Shown here: positions 40,727 to 50,107 of the stretch, piece by piece
How the letters are laid out: every line of letters begins with the position of its first letter
Position numbering within the stretch: the first letter of the stretch is position 1
From: Proteus sp. FME41
Lineage (GTDB): Bacteria; Pseudomonadota; Gammaproteobacteria; Enterobacterales; Enterobacteriaceae
Direction: 5' to 3'
NCBI RefSeq assembly: GCF_014897315.1
Contig: NZ_JABUYL010000010.1
Location: 104,181-168,180, forward strand
DNA: 64,000 nt
Notes under the pieces: generated by a model
Seen by the model: only the letters and a program-made list of their open reading frames with translations
Database searches by the model: none
Told to the model about the DNA's origin: nothing
Program-made: the position numbers and the translations under genes

Positions 40727-41269
40727 ATGAATAAAAAATTCTCATTACCTCCTGCTGAAATTGAATTATTTCAGGAGATGATAAAAGGCACCAAGAAGTT
40801 ACCTCAAGATAAAATACTTCACTCACCAAAACGTAAAAAAGTCACACACTATGCTGTTGAACGCCTACAGCAAGAGCAAGTTGATGCCTCTTATTATTTT
40901 TCTGATGAGTTTCAGCCTAACTTAGCAACAGAAGGCCCAATGCGCTATTTAAGAGATGGTGCTAATGCTTATGAATTAAAAAAATTACGCCGTGGTAATT
41001 ATCCTCCCGAATTTTTCCTTGATTTACATGGGTTAACGCAGCTAATTGCAAAGCAAGAGATCGGCGCATTGATTGCGGCGTGTAGACGGGAGCATGTTTA
41101 CTGTGCTTGTATTATGCATGGGCATGGTAAACACATTTTAAAACAGCAAACTCCCCTTTGGCTAGCACAACACCCAGATGTGATTGCATTTCATCAAGCG
41201 CCTAAAGAATGGGGAGGAGATGCCGCATTGTTAGTGTTAGTTGAAAATGACGATATTGCTCGCCGTTAA
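40727..41269 (+). CDS. smrB: Ribosome rescue nuclease SmrB
   Basis: Smr-domain endonuclease that cleaves mRNA between collided ribosomes. The C-terminal Smr domain (about 95-178) has the motifs [19 protein letters not shown] (DxH) and [17 protein letters not shown] (HGxG), and [13 protein letters not shown]. The 180 residues match E. coli YfcN. It is divergent from prmB, as in E. coli. Confidence 0.94.
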   Translation: MNKKFSLPPAEIELFQEMIKGTKKLPQDKILHSPKRKKVTHYAVERLQQEQVDASYYFSDEFQPNLATEGPMRYLRDGANAYELKKLRRGNYPPEFFLDLHGLTQLIAKQEIGALIAACRREHVYCACIMHGHGKHILKQQTPLWLAQHPDVIAFHQAPKEWGGDAALLVLVENDDIARR

Positions 41270-41333
41270 ATGCACTAATCCTTAAATCACCCAATAAGGT
41301 GAAATAAGGTATTAATAAATTTATTGAGCTAAT

Positions 41334-41807
41334 TTATTTTAATGTTGAGGGTGCGACTTGCCATAGCAATTCTCCAGCCCCTTTTAATAAATCAAAATCA
41401 ACACACGCAATAGTTGATGTCGAAAACATAGGCGCACACACTGCAGGACAGAGTTCAGCCACAACATAGCCAACCAAGGGTAGATGGGAAATGACTAGAA
41501 TATTTTGATATCCTGTATCCCCTAAAGCACGTAAATAATGTGCAACATGGGCAGGATTTCCACCAGGAATAAGTCCATCATCTGTTTCTATTTTGCTCGG
41601 TAAAGCTAAATCCGTTTTCACAGCATCAAATGTCTGTTGAGCACGTAAATAAGGACTGACTAAAACATAATCAATTGCATGTCCTTGCTTTGTCATCCAT
41701 TCAGCCATTTTTATGGACTCACTTCTTCCACGTTCAGTCAATGGTCGTAGTGCATCATTTGCGGCATCAAGAGCTGCTTCTCCGTGGCGCATAATAAAAA
41801 TTTGCAT
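41334..41807 (-). CDS. sixA: Phosphohistidine phosphatase SixA
   Basis: Removes phosphate from histidine phosphocarriers (ArcB HPt domain; the nitrogen PTS protein NPr). The RHG motif is MQIFIMRHGEAALDA with catalytic His8; the second histidine lies in ILVISHLPLVGYV. The 157 residues are typical. It lies between smrB and fadJ, as in E. coli. Confidence 0.93.
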   Translation of the reverse strand: MQIFIMRHGEAALDAANDALRPLTERGRSESIKMAEWMTKQGHAIDYVLVSPYLRAQQTFDAVKTDLALPSKIETDDGLIPGGNPAHVAHYLRALGDTGYQNILVISHLPLVGYVVAELCPAVCAPMFSTSTIACVDFDLLKGAGELLWQVAPSTLK

Positions 41808-42125
41808 AGTAAATTATTAAACCTATTTTATTTTTGTAATTACGGGTATTAACGCTCTCAAGATACTTAATCTAATCAAATTTAAATTAATCTATCCCTA
41901 TAAAAATCTTCAACACCCTAATTGCAAGAGCATAATTTATACTATTTTAAATTATGCCATTGATTTTAAATAAATAAACATCAACCTCAGATGTTTATTT
42001 TAAAAAGTGGGATGTTTAAATTCATTTTCAAATAACTATTTTGCCATATCCGACTATCATTAACACTTTCGACCTCTTTTTCCATTAAAAATTCATCAAT
42101 TGTTAATCTGACTCAAAAATGGCAA
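41808..42125. other. sixA-fadJ intergenic stretch, nothing recognised
   Basis: About 320 AT-rich bases holding the sixA promoter. No frame or repeat found. Confidence 0.4.
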
Positions 42126-42149
42126 GAAAAAAGGCGCTAAAGCGCCTCA
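42126..42149 (-). terminator. Terminator of fadIJ
   Basis: Minus strand AGGCGC TTTA GCGCCT followed by TTTTTCTT, 50 bases past the fadJ stop. Confidence 0.9.
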
Positions 42150-42197
42150 ATCAAAACAAGTATTACAAAAGAAAAAAACAATGGTAAAACGGTTAAT

Positions 42198-44357
42198 TTA
42201 ATCGTAAAAACGTTCATTTCGTTTAGCCATTTCAACTAAGCGCTCACAAGGACGGTATTTTTCACCATATTTATCAGCAAGTTGGTTAAGTTTTTCTGCT
42301 ACTTTTGTGGTTCCCATACTGTCCATATAGCGGAAAGGACCACCAAAGAAAGGCGGAAAACCAATACCAAAAACAGCACCAATATCACCGTCTCTAGGTT
42401 GCTTTATAATATTTTCATCTAAACAGCGAACCGCTTCATTTAGCATTAATAATAAACAACGCTCTGTAATTTCAGATGAAGATAATTGGCTTTTAGGTTT
42501 AATGTGTAAAAGGCGATAAATAACAGGATCAGGTTGTTTTTTATTTTTGCCAAATGAAAAAGGTAATACGTGATTGGCATAAAGATAAAACCCTCTGCCG
42601 TTTTTACGTCCTTTTCTATCATCCGCAATAATGGCATCTACAGCAGGCGGAGAGGCAAATCTTTCACCGAATGCACTCACGAGTATTGGTGTTATTTTGG
42701 TTCCAATATCAATACCTACTTCATCTAATAACTGAATTGGCCCGACAGGAAAACCAAACTGAACAAGTGCTTTATCAATATTTTCAATTGGCTCACCTTG
42801 AACTAAACAGGCCAACGCTTCACTGATATAAGGCGCAAGAATACGGTTAACATAAAACCCAGGCTTATCCCCTACAACAATTGCGACTTTGCCTTGTTTT
42901 TTAGCAAAAGCGACCGTTGTTGCAATAGTTTTTTCATCTGTGTTTTCGTGAGGAATAACTTCAACTAAAGGCATTTTTTCTACAGGGCTAAAATAGTGAA
43001 GCCCGATCACTTTTTCTGGGTATTTAGCTGTTTCTGCAATTTTATGAATAGGTAACGAAGACGTATTTGAAGCAAAAATAATTTTTCCTTCGCCCACCTC
43101 TTCAATATCTGCCACCATTTTCTGTTTTAAACTTAGATCTTCAAACACGGCTTCAACAACAATATTTGATTGATGAAAGCCACGGTAATCTAATGAGCCA
43201 GAAAGTAAACTCATTTGGCGCTGACGTTCGCGTACAGATAATCTTTTACGCTTAACTTTGGTAGAAAGGGCTTTCCAACTGTAATTGAGTGCTAAAGCAA
43301 TCCCTTTATCACTAATATCTTTAATTCTTGCAGGTAAATTACCTTTTGTTGCTGTGACAAAAGCAATACCGCCCCCCATTAACCCTCCACCTAAAATACC
43401 GATATGATGCAAACTGTCTGGCTTTTCAGATGATCCCGTTTCATTTTTAAGTGCGGTAGAAGCAAAAAAGAGGTGGCGAAGTGCTGATGAAACGGGTGTC
43501 ATTGCAAGCTCACCAAATGCATTAGCTTCTTCTTTAAATCCCGTCTGGATATCTTTTTCAAGACCTCGTTCAATGACCTCTAGAATACGCTCTGCCGCAG
43601 GATAATGCCCCTTTGTCTTAGCTAATATGCGTTTTTTAGCTTGTCCAAATAATATATTTCTACCTAACGTTGTATTTGCCCAAAAGCGGTCCATCATAGA
43701 TTGTTTTTTTTGCTCTTTTTTACCCGATAAAATCCACTTAGCAGCCACATCTAATAAAATATCTTGTGAAACAACATCATTAACAAGACCTAATTTCAAC
43801 GCTCGTTTAGCATTGATTTGTTTACCTGTTAAAATTAAATCTAACGCCGACGTCACACCAATAAGACGAGGTAAACGCTGAGTTCCCCCTGAGCCGGGCA
43901 ATAACCCAAGTTGCACTTCAGGAAGCCCTAAACGCGTTTTGCTATTATCAGAACAAATTCGCCCATGACAGGCTAATGCCAATTCAAGACCTCCACCAAG
44001 GCATACCCCATTAATTGCAGCAACAACAGGTAAGGGATAATTCTCAAGTTGAATAAACAGATCTTGGCCTGCTTTTGCGAGCGCACTTGCTTCTTCTTTC
44101 GTTTTGCAATCCGCAATCATCGAGATATCAGCCCCAGCAATAAAACTATCGACTTTACCTGATGTGATAATTAGTCCTTTTACACCAGAATGCTGCTGCG
44201 CTTGCCTTAAAACATCTTGAAATTGCGATACAAATTCAGCCTTTAGGGTATTCACTTTTTCATCCGTAACATCAATCGTGATAACGCCCACTTTGTCATG
44301 ACGAACTGAAAACTGAAAAACAGATGGTTTTTGAAGTGTTATTTGCTGGTGTTCCAT
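42198..44357 (-). CDS. fadJ: Fatty-acid oxidation complex alpha subunit FadJ
   Basis: Bifunctional enoyl-CoA hydratase and 3-hydroxyacyl-CoA dehydrogenase of the anaerobic beta-oxidation complex. The N-terminal crotonase domain (about 1-190) has [10 protein letters not shown] and [19 protein letters not shown]; the C-terminal part has the NAD motif [18 protein letters not shown] and [16 protein letters not shown]. The ATG at 44357 overlaps the fadI stop (TAATG) and gives 719 residues, close to E. coli. An upstream start at 44405 inside fadI is less likely. Confidence 0.95.
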   Translation of the reverse strand: MEHQQITLQKPSVFQFSVRHDKVGVITIDVTDEKVNTLKAEFVSQFQDVLRQAQQHSGVKGLIITSGKVDSFIAGADISMIADCKTKEEASALAKAGQDLFIQLENYPLPVVAAINGVCLGGGLELALACHGRICSDNSKTRLGLPEVQLGLLPGSGGTQRLPRLIGVTSALDLILTGKQINAKRALKLGLVNDVVSQDILLDVAAKWILSGKKEQKKQSMMDRFWANTTLGRNILFGQAKKRILAKTKGHYPAAERILEVIERGLEKDIQTGFKEEANAFGELAMTPVSSALRHLFFASTALKNETGSSEKPDSLHHIGILGGGLMGGGIAFVTATKGNLPARIKDISDKGIALALNYSWKALSTKVKRKRLSVRERQRQMSLLSGSLDYRGFHQSNIVVEAVFEDLSLKQKMVADIEEVGEGKIIFASNTSSLPIHKIAETAKYPEKVIGLHYFSPVEKMPLVEVIPHENTDEKTIATTVAFAKKQGKVAIVVGDKPGFYVNRILAPYISEALACLVQGEPIENIDKALVQFGFPVGPIQLLDEVGIDIGTKITPILVSAFGERFASPPAVDAIIADDRKGRKNGRGFYLYANHVLPFSFGKNKKQPDPVIYRLLHIKPKSQLSSSEITERCLLLMLNEAVRCLDENIIKQPRDGDIGAVFGIGFPPFFGGPFRYMDSMGTTKVAEKLNQLADKYGEKYRPCERLVEMAKRNERFYD

Positions 44358-45661
44358 TATTCCACCTCCAAAATCATCGCTGCACCCAACCCACCAGCAG
44401 CACATGCGGTTGTTAACCCAAACCCACCACCTCGACGCTTAAGCTCGTGTAGCGTTTGTGTGACCATTCTTGCTCCCGTCGCGGCAAATGGGTGTCCATA
44501 AGCAATAGAACCCCCTAGCACATTAAACTTATCCATATCCACTTCTCCAATTGCCTTGGATAATCCTAATTGCTCTTTAGCAAATCGTTCACTCGCAAAT
44601 AACGCCAAGTTACTTAACGTTTGTGCGGCAAACGCTTCATGCATATCAATTAACGTTAAATCACTCAAAGCAAGACCCGCACGAGAAAGCGCAAGTGGCG
44701 TCGCATAAGAAGGCCCTAATAACATATCTTTCCAAACATCTGTCGCTGTAAAAGCATAACTACGTAGATAACCAAGAGGTTGATAGCCTAAGCTTTTAGC
44801 AACAGATTCTTTCATCATTAATACAGCCGCTGCACCATCAGTTAATGGCGTACTGTTTGCAGCCGTCACACTACCATGGCGACGATCAAAGGCAGGTTTG
44901 AGTTTGGCATAAGAATCAAGAACGGAGTTTTTACGAATATTATTGTCTTGATGGAAACCTGCTTTGTAAGGCGGGAAAAACGCAGTCATGACTTCATCAT
45001 TTAATTTCCCCATATCCCATGCCTTCGTTGCTAATTGATGAGAGCGATGCGCTAATTCATCTTGAGCTGTTCTTGAAATATGGTAAGTCTTTGCCATTTG
45101 TTCCGCAGTATCACCCATACGTAATCCTGTTGAGTATTCAGCAACTGCAGGCGCCACAGGAAGCAGATCACGAAATCGTAATTGACTTAAATAACTGAGT
45201 CGTTGCCCTAATGACTTTGCTTTATTAAGACTTAATAAGACATCCGCTAATTTTTTACTGACACCAATTGGTAAAACTGATGATGAATCTGCGCCACCCG
45301 CAATACCGACAGAAACATGCCCTGCCATCATGCTTTCAGCAACATTTGCAATCGCTTGAAAACTTGTTGCACATGCTCTTGTAACGCTGTAAGCGTCTGT
45401 TTTTACACTTAAGCCAGCACCCAGTACAATTTCTCTGGCAATATTGGGAGCTTCCGGCATTTGTACGACTTGTCCAAAAACAAGTTGATCAATAATTTCA
45501 GGAGGAATTTCATTGCGAGTCACTAATTCTTGAACCACTGAACGCCCTAATTCAACCGCAGGTATTCCTCGATACGCAGTCGCTTGTTTAGCAAAAGGTA
45601 AGCGTAGCCCGCTGACAATGGCGATGCGATCTTTCATAGCACTGTTCGTTGATGACTTCAT
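44357..45661 (-). CDS. fadI: Acetyl-CoA acyltransferase FadI
   Basis: Thiolase of the anaerobic beta-oxidation complex. The nucleophilic Cys is in [18 protein letters not shown]; the C-terminal [17 protein letters not shown] and [16 protein letters not shown] hold the other catalytic residues. The ATG at 45661 has AGGAG eight bases before; the TTG at 45676 does not. The result is 434 residues, as in E. coli (436). It is coupled to fadJ. A FadR-like palindrome lies 37 bases upstream. Confidence 0.95.
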   Translation of the reverse strand: MKSSTNSAMKDRIAIVSGLRLPFAKQATAYRGIPAVELGRSVVQELVTRNEIPPEIIDQLVFGQVVQMPEAPNIAREIVLGAGLSVKTDAYSVTRACATSFQAIANVAESMMAGHVSVGIAGGADSSSVLPIGVSKKLADVLLSLNKAKSLGQRLSYLSQLRFRDLLPVAPAVAEYSTGLRMGDTAEQMAKTYHISRTAQDELAHRSHQLATKAWDMGKLNDEVMTAFFPPYKAGFHQDNNIRKNSVLDSYAKLKPAFDRRHGSVTAANSTPLTDGAAAVLMMKESVAKSLGYQPLGYLRSYAFTATDVWKDMLLGPSYATPLALSRAGLALSDLTLIDMHEAFAAQTLSNLALFASERFAKEQLGLSKAIGEVDMDKFNVLGGSIAYGHPFAATGARMVTQTLHELKRRGGGFGLTTACAAGGLGAAMILEVE

Positions 45662-45697
45662 AACGGCTCCTGACAAAATGAGTTCCTAACACCAAAG

Positions 45698-45708
45698 AGG
45701 TCTGACCT
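45698..45708. promoter_or_regulatory. FadR-like operator of fadIJ
   Basis: AGGTCTGACCT is a perfect palindrome around one base, with the FadR core GGTCNGACC. It is 37-47 bases before fadI. Confidence 0.6.
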
Positions 45709-45846
45709 GACAATAGTGTTAACAAAAATTTCACCTATCAGAAACATCATTTTATGAGAAGTGGGAGTTAGCGCGCATTATTTCGATAGAATGTCTGAAA
45801 CCCAACAATAACGATAGAAAGGGTAAAAAACACAATGGTGGGCAAT

Positions 45847-45875
45847 AAAAAAGGCTGTTGAATTTCAACAGCCTT
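45847..45875 (-). terminator. Terminator of yfcZ
   Basis: Minus strand AAGGCTGTTGA / TCAACAGCCTT then TTTTATTG, 22 bases past the yfcZ stop. Confidence 0.85.
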
Positions 45876-45897
45876 AAATCTATTTATTTTCAGCGGA

Positions 45898-46194
45898 TTA
45901 ACGTAATCCTAACTGGAAGATCAGGTTTTCTGCTTCACAAGAGAATGTAAAATCAGCAGTAAGTTGAACACCACCATCAACATCAGCAAATTGTTGATTG
46001 ATTTTGCAAGGCTCAGAAGCGATAGATTGTGCTTTTGCACTGAGTTGATCTAGCATTGCTTGCGCTTGTACTTTATCAGCGAAGACATGCTGATATGACG
46101 CAGTGCAATTTTTATTGTCAATAATAGTACCCACATCTACACAACAGCAAGCAGCGGTTTCTTCTGCACTACAACGGTTAATTGCGTTTGCCAT
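45898..46194 (-). CDS. yfcZ: YfcZ family protein
   Basis: A 98-residue conserved protein of unknown function (YfcZ/YiiS family). The cysteine-rich N-terminus (CSAEETAACCCVDVGTIID) and the C-terminus DFTFSCEAENLIFQLGLR match E. coli YfcZ. It diverges from fadL and follows fadI, as in E. coli. Confidence 0.9.
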   Translation of the reverse strand: MANAINRCSAEETAACCCVDVGTIIDNKNCTASYQHVFADKVQAQAMLDQLSAKAQSIASEPCKINQQFADVDGGVQLTADFTFSCEAENLIFQLGLR

Positions 46195-46445
46195 TTTAGT
46201 CTCCCAATGAAAGAAGTGTTAATTATCTATCATAATCGCAAAAAAATAAAATAAACTGCTTTAGCTCAAATTATTCTACAATTTTACAAAATTAATTGAT
46301 TATTCTGTTTATTTAACAATCAAAAACATCTTTATTGGCTTATTTTGTGAAAATAATGTTAACCAAATCCCAATTATTAAATCAAAATGGCAATATTTGT
46401 AAAACATACTTGCAACATTTAGGGTAATCAACTTTATACTTAAGC

Positions 46446-46461
46446 AACTGGTCTGATTTGT
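46446..46461 (+). promoter_or_regulatory. FadR-like operator of fadL
   Basis: AACTGGTCTGATTTGT keeps one FadR half-site (ACTGGTCNGA) and a degenerate second half. It lies 79-94 bases upstream of fadL, like the FadR sites of E. coli fadL. Confidence 0.6.
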
Positions 46462-46539
46462 CATAACGACAACCGCACCTAAAATCCAGCGCTTCTAATC
46501 AGAAGTTACTAACTTAAAAAAATTATGAGGGTTTAGGTC

Positions 46540-47895
46540 ATGAACCGTAAAAACCTGTTTACTCGCACAGTACTCGCTGCCATTGTAGGGGCTATCTCCT
46601 CTCAGGCAGGCGCTGCCGGTTTTCAGTTAAATGAATATTCTACTTCAGCACTAGGGCGTGCATTTTCAGGGGAAGGCGTTATCGCCGATGACGCAAGCGT
46701 AGGTAGCCGTAACCCCGCTGCACTGACGATGTTTGATCGCCCTGAGCTTTCTGTTGGTGCAATTCTGATTAATCCCGGTGTTGATGTTAAAGGTAAATCA
46801 CCACTAACAGGTGCTGATACTACTGCAAATGATATTGCACCCAGTGCATTAGTTCCTAATATCCATTTTGTGGCACCAATTAATGATAAATGGGCTATTG
46901 GCGCATCAGGTACAACTAACTTTGGTTTAGCAACAGATTTTCCAGACGATTACTCCGCGGGTCTTATTGGGGGTAAAACCGATCTGAAAACCATGAACTT
47001 AAACTTGAGTGCAGGTTATCGTGTTAATAACCAATTTAGTGTGGGTTTAGGCTTAAATGCTCTTTATGCTGACGCTGAAATTACACGCCATGTGGGCGAA
47101 GCAGGCAAAGTTTTAGGGGGGGCATTATCCCAAAAACCAGGAATGGAACAGTTAGGCAGTTATTTATCAGGCTTATCACCAAGCGATCGCTTTGCACAGT
47201 TAAAAGGGGATGCTTGGGGCTTTGGTTGGAATGCGGGTTTATTATATGAATTCGACGAAGGTAATCGCGTAAGCTTCACTTATCGCTCTAAGGTGAAAGT
47301 GAAGTTTAAAGACGGTGAATACCAAAGTGACCTTCGCCCGATACCACAACTTGAAGGTATGGGTATTGTAGGAACAAATGGCGAAACCATTAAAGGTAAA
47401 CTTGATCTTAACTTACCTGAAATTTGGGAATTTGCCGCTTATCACCGTGTTGCGCCTAAATGGGCGGTTCACTATAACTTCGCTTACACAAGTTGGAGTG
47501 CTTTCGAAGAGCTAAAAGCCACTCGTAAGAGTGATGGTCAGCAGCTGTTCAAGAAAGAAGAAGGCTTCCGTGATGCATGGCGTGTCGCTTTAGGTACAAC
47601 TTATTATCACGACGATAACTGGACATTCCGTACCGGTATTGCTTTTGATGATAGCCCTGTTCCTGCGGATAAACGTTCTATCTCTATTCCTGACCAAGAC
47701 CGTTTCTGGTTAAGTGCGGGTACAACTTATGCATTTAACAAAGATATGTCTGTTGATGTTGGCTTAGCTTACATGCACGGTAAAAAAGTCACGATTAAAG
47801 AGAAATTATCTGAAGATCTACCATTGCCCGCTTATGAATTTGAATCATCAGGTAAAGCATGGTTATACGGTATGAACTTTAACTATCGTTTCTAA
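46540..47895 (+). CDS. fadL: Long-chain fatty-acid outer-membrane transporter FadL
   Basis: Outer-membrane channel for long-chain fatty acids. The signal peptide ends near SSQAGAAG (cleavage about residue 25), followed by the FadL hatch region [19 protein letters not shown] and the NPA segment [13 protein letters not shown]. Beta-barrel strands follow to the aromatic C-terminal MNFNYRF. The 451 residues are typical (446 in E. coli). It is upstream-regulated by a FadR-like site and convergent with mlaA. Confidence 0.95.
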   Translation: MNRKNLFTRTVLAAIVGAISSQAGAAGFQLNEYSTSALGRAFSGEGVIADDASVGSRNPAALTMFDRPELSVGAILINPGVDVKGKSPLTGADTTANDIAPSALVPNIHFVAPINDKWAIGASGTTNFGLATDFPDDYSAGLIGGKTDLKTMNLNLSAGYRVNNQFSVGLGLNALYADAEITRHVGEAGKVLGGALSQKPGMEQLGSYLSGLSPSDRFAQLKGDAWGFGWNAGLLYEFDEGNRVSFTYRSKVKVKFKDGEYQSDLRPIPQLEGMGIVGTNGETIKGKLDLNLPEIWEFAAYHRVAPKWAVHYNFAYTSWSAFEELKATRKSDGQQLFKKEEGFRDAWRVALGTTYYHDDNWTFRTGIAFDDSPVPADKRSISIPDQDRFWLSAGTTYAFNKDMSVDVGLAYMHGKKVTIKEKLSEDLPLPAYEFESSGKAWLYGMNFNYRF

Positions 47896-47922
47896 TTCTT
47901 ATACTACCTTGCTCTTTAAATA

Positions 47923-47952
47923 AAAAATGGTCCTTAAAAAGACCATTTTTTA
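47923..47952. terminator. Bidirectional terminator between fadL and mlaA
   Basis: AAAAATGGTC / GACCATTTTT with A- and T-runs on both sides, between the convergent genes. Confidence 0.85.
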
Positions 47953-47978
47953 TTTATCTATAAAATAGATAGCAATAT

Positions 47979-48719
47979 TTAATCTATCGAATCTAAATCA
48001 TCTTCAATGGCTTTCGCATTAGGATTTTCTTTAATATTACCCTCAGCTTGAAAATCATTACGTTGGAAATAGGCTTCTCGCATCATTAAGTATGGATCAG
48101 ACGAGTTTTGTAAAATTGCATCGGAGTCGAGCAATTGTGCTCGTGTTTCAATGCCGTCTAATGCCCACTTACCTGCTGACATCCAAAACGTTAAATAACT
48201 CAGCATAGGATACGTTAAGTCAGCCCAATCACCGCCCTCTTCACGGACAGTAAAGCTACCATAGCCCGGTACAACCACATAGGGGCCATAATCCATACCA
48301 TAATGCCCTAACGTACTACCAAATCGCATTGGAACTTCTTTTTCCATCGTCTCTTTAGACATACCAGCGACATCGATTAAGCCGCCCATACCAAAAACGG
48401 TATTAATCCAAAAACGGCCAAAGTGTTTTGCCCCTTTCTCAAAGTCACCACGCAATACACTATTTAGCATACTGGCAGGTTCTTCTAAATTACCGAGGAA
48501 ATTAGATAAGCCATTTCTTGCTGGTGGCGGCACATAATCACGCCAAACAACGGCAACAGGACGTAGAATATAAGGGTCCAAAACATAGTAGTTAAAATCA
48601 AACATCTGGCGGTTAAACCCTTCCAATGGGTCAGAGCGCCCCTCCCCATTATTAGGGGTACTTGCACATCCTGAAAGTAAGGCGACTGAAAGAGCAACAC
48701 CGCACAGGCGATACTTCAT
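47979..48719 (-). CDS. mlaA: Lipid-asymmetry lipoprotein MlaA (VacJ)
   Basis: Outer-membrane lipoprotein of the Mla system that removes misplaced phospholipids. The lipobox is VALLSGCAS (Cys18, Ala at +2, fits outer membrane). The core DPLEGFNRQMFDFNYYVLD, NFLGNLEEPASMLNSVLRG and STLGHYGMDYGPYVVVPGYG is highly conserved. The 246 residues match the family. It lies beside fadL as in E. coli. Confidence 0.95.
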   Translation of the reverse strand: MKYRLCGVALSVALLSGCASTPNNGEGRSDPLEGFNRQMFDFNYYVLDPYILRPVAVVWRDYVPPPARNGLSNFLGNLEEPASMLNSVLRGDFEKGAKHFGRFWINTVFGMGGLIDVAGMSKETMEKEVPMRFGSTLGHYGMDYGPYVVVPGYGSFTVREEGGDWADLTYPMLSYLTFWMSAGKWALDGIETRAQLLDSDAILQNSSDPYLMMREAYFQRNDFQAEGNIKENPNAKAIEDDLDSID

Positions 48720-48926
48720 AATGTTCTCCGCTAATTATCTTATGATGAGCAGCATCATAGTTTGCATATTCATAAACTCTACACATAATACTGTCAATGC
48801 ATGATAAGTGGTACTTTTATTAGGTTTTGATCTTATAAGATAATTCGGTTTTTGTGATTATCTTATCGAGCTGATTTAAAATATTAGCCCAATATTATGG
48901 GCTAATATAAAAATCTATGATGTTAT

Positions 48927-49823
48927 TTAATTATATTCTTTTATCACTAATTGCTCTTCGGGATCCGGGTACGAAAAATGCTGTGTAATAAAATCAAACT
49001 CTGCATCCGTGGTTTTAAACGGATTCTCATCTGATTGATTACGTAAAGATAATCGTTTTTTACACTCAGAGCTTTCGACTTTCAAAACATGAAATAAATA
49101 AGGCATTCCGGTATTATCTGCTAATGATTTTAACCATTGGCGTTGCTTTGGTGTATTCGCTGGAAAATCCATAATAACGGTATTTCCAGCGTTAAGAAGA
49201 ACGGCAATATGTTCACTTAACACACTCTTTATTAATTCACTTTTTTCAATATAGTCGGCCACAGTCTTTATTTGATTTGGGTAAAGTCGCGATAACCATT
49301 CATCTTCATTGATTAATACCGATCTAGGTGATTTAGCAAGTGCTTTGGCTAACGTTGATTTACCCGAAGCAATTTTCCCACAGAAAAAATGTAAACGAGC
49401 ATCAGCAGATGATTTTAATAAATCAGTACCATAGGAGTTATCGATCACACAGAGCCATTGATCATTAATAAGTTTAAAAACATAAGTCGCTTCTCTTACG
49501 GTATTAAATTTCCCTTCATTTGGCATATTTGCACTTAAAAGGGTTTGTGCTAAAACAAGTGCACAATCTTCACCAAAAATAACGTTTACTTTTCCTTGAG
49601 AGACTTGCAATGAGTGATTGAAAAATCCAGCGATCGCCATAAATGCTTTTTTTAGTGAAAGCTTACCAGAAACATGCAAATCATCTTTAACCACCAACGT
49701 GCCATTTTCAGTATAAAAATCCATTAAATACTCAAAGTTTTCGTCAGTAATAGCTTGGTCTGCATTCGCAATTAGTTGTGTTAGCGATTGGGTATGTTGA
49801 TCAATTTCTTGTGAAGTAAACAT
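48927..49823 (-). CDS. Fusion of an NTF2/SnoaL-like domain with a P-loop kinase-like domain
   Basis: A 298-residue cytoplasmic protein with two parts. Residues 1-130 have the NTF2/SnoaL-like (DUF4440) pattern, with repeated acidic/beta segments and TVREATYVFKLINDQWLCVI near the end. Residues 142-298 are an AAA_33-type P-loop domain: Walker A is GKIASGKST (149-157), a LINEDEWLSRL segment, a hydrophobic strand NTVIMDFPAN and a downstream Arg-rich lid KKRLSLRN. Such domains phosphorylate small molecules or bind nucleotides; the substrate cannot be told. It is inserted between mlaA and argW where E. coli has yfdC. Its leader has an attenuator-like arrangement. Confidence 0.75.
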   Translation of the reverse strand: MFTSQEIDQHTQSLTQLIANADQAITDENFEYLMDFYTENGTLVVKDDLHVSGKLSLKKAFMAIAGFFNHSLQVSQGKVNVIFGEDCALVLAQTLLSANMPNEGKFNTVREATYVFKLINDQWLCVIDNSYGTDLLKSSADARLHFFCGKIASGKSTLAKALAKSPRSVLINEDEWLSRLYPNQIKTVADYIEKSELIKSVLSEHIAVLLNAGNTVIMDFPANTPKQRQWLKSLADNTGMPYLFHVLKVESSECKKRLSLRNQSDENPFKTTDAEFDFITQHFSYPDPEEQLVIKEYN

Positions 49824-49830
49824 TTTTTGT

Positions 49831-49853
49831 CCTTATCTTTGTGCCAGATAAGG
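49831..49853 (-). promoter_or_regulatory. Hairpin hiding the Shine-Dalgarno site of the fusion gene
   Basis: On the minus strand CCTTATCT (49853-49846) pairs perfectly with AGATAAGG (49838-49831), which contains the ribosome site AAGG seven bases before the ATG; the loop is seven bases. Pairing would block initiation. The first arm (with two more bases, CTTATCTGG) is also complementary to nine bases of the upstream terminator loop. Confidence 0.65.
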
Positions 49854-49860
49854 AGTTTAA

Positions 49861-49889
49861 AAATAAAAAACCCGCTTATCTGGCGGGTT
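49861..49889 (-). terminator. Attenuator terminator in the leader of the fusion gene
   Basis: Minus strand AACCCGC (49889-49883), loop CAGATAA, GCGGGTT (49875-49869), then TTTTATTT: a canonical terminator 46 bases before the gene start. The preceding phosphatase gene has its own terminator at 50041-50076, so this one must act within a separate transcript. Confidence 0.8.
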
Positions 49890-49905
49890 CTTAATACAAC
49901 CAATC

Positions 49906-49923
49906 CCCACCACTAAGTGATGG
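49906..49923 (-). promoter_or_regulatory. Competing hairpin / antiterminator element
   Basis: CCATCAC (49923-49917) pairs with GTGGTGG (49913-49907; one G-U) around the leader stop codon. The overlapping TGGTGGG (49912-49906) can instead pair with CCCGCCA (49887-49881), the first terminator arm. Only one can form at a time, the classical attenuator logic. Confidence 0.6.
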
Positions 49924-49960
49924 TAATAATAATTGCTGGAGAGGTTGTAAAATATGACAT
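49913..49960 (-). CDS. Candidate leader peptide
   Basis: A 15-residue frame MSYFTTSPAIIITIT with AAGG nine bases before the ATG. The last six sense codons are Ile-Ile-Ile-Thr-Ile-Thr, the density seen in attenuator leader peptides (thrL and ilv leaders). It ends inside the first hairpin of the attenuator. Too short for codon statistics; the case rests on its position, its composition and the surrounding hairpins. Confidence 0.55.
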   Translation of the reverse strand: MSYFTTSPAIIITIT

Positions 49961-50040
49961 AAAAATAAACCTTATAAATAGACTAAATAAAATCTAACAG
50001 TAATTGATTCTTTAAACAAGGATATACTTGTTATCATGTA

Positions 50041-50076
50041 AAAATAAAAAAGAAATCAATTAATATTTTGATTTCT
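50041..50076 (-). terminator. Terminator of the phosphatase gene
   Basis: Minus strand AGAAATCAA (50076-50068) / TTGATTTCT (50059-50051) followed by TTTTTATTTT, 32 bases past the phosphatase stop. Confidence 0.75.
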
Positions 50077-50107
50077 CTTTGAATATAAAGCTGTTTTTTT
50101 CTGTAAC

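Noticed and set aside
44358..44405. Extended FadJ start inside fadI
   Set aside because: The TAATG-coupled start at 44357 fits the family; the extension reads as antisense-like Cys/Trp-rich sequence.
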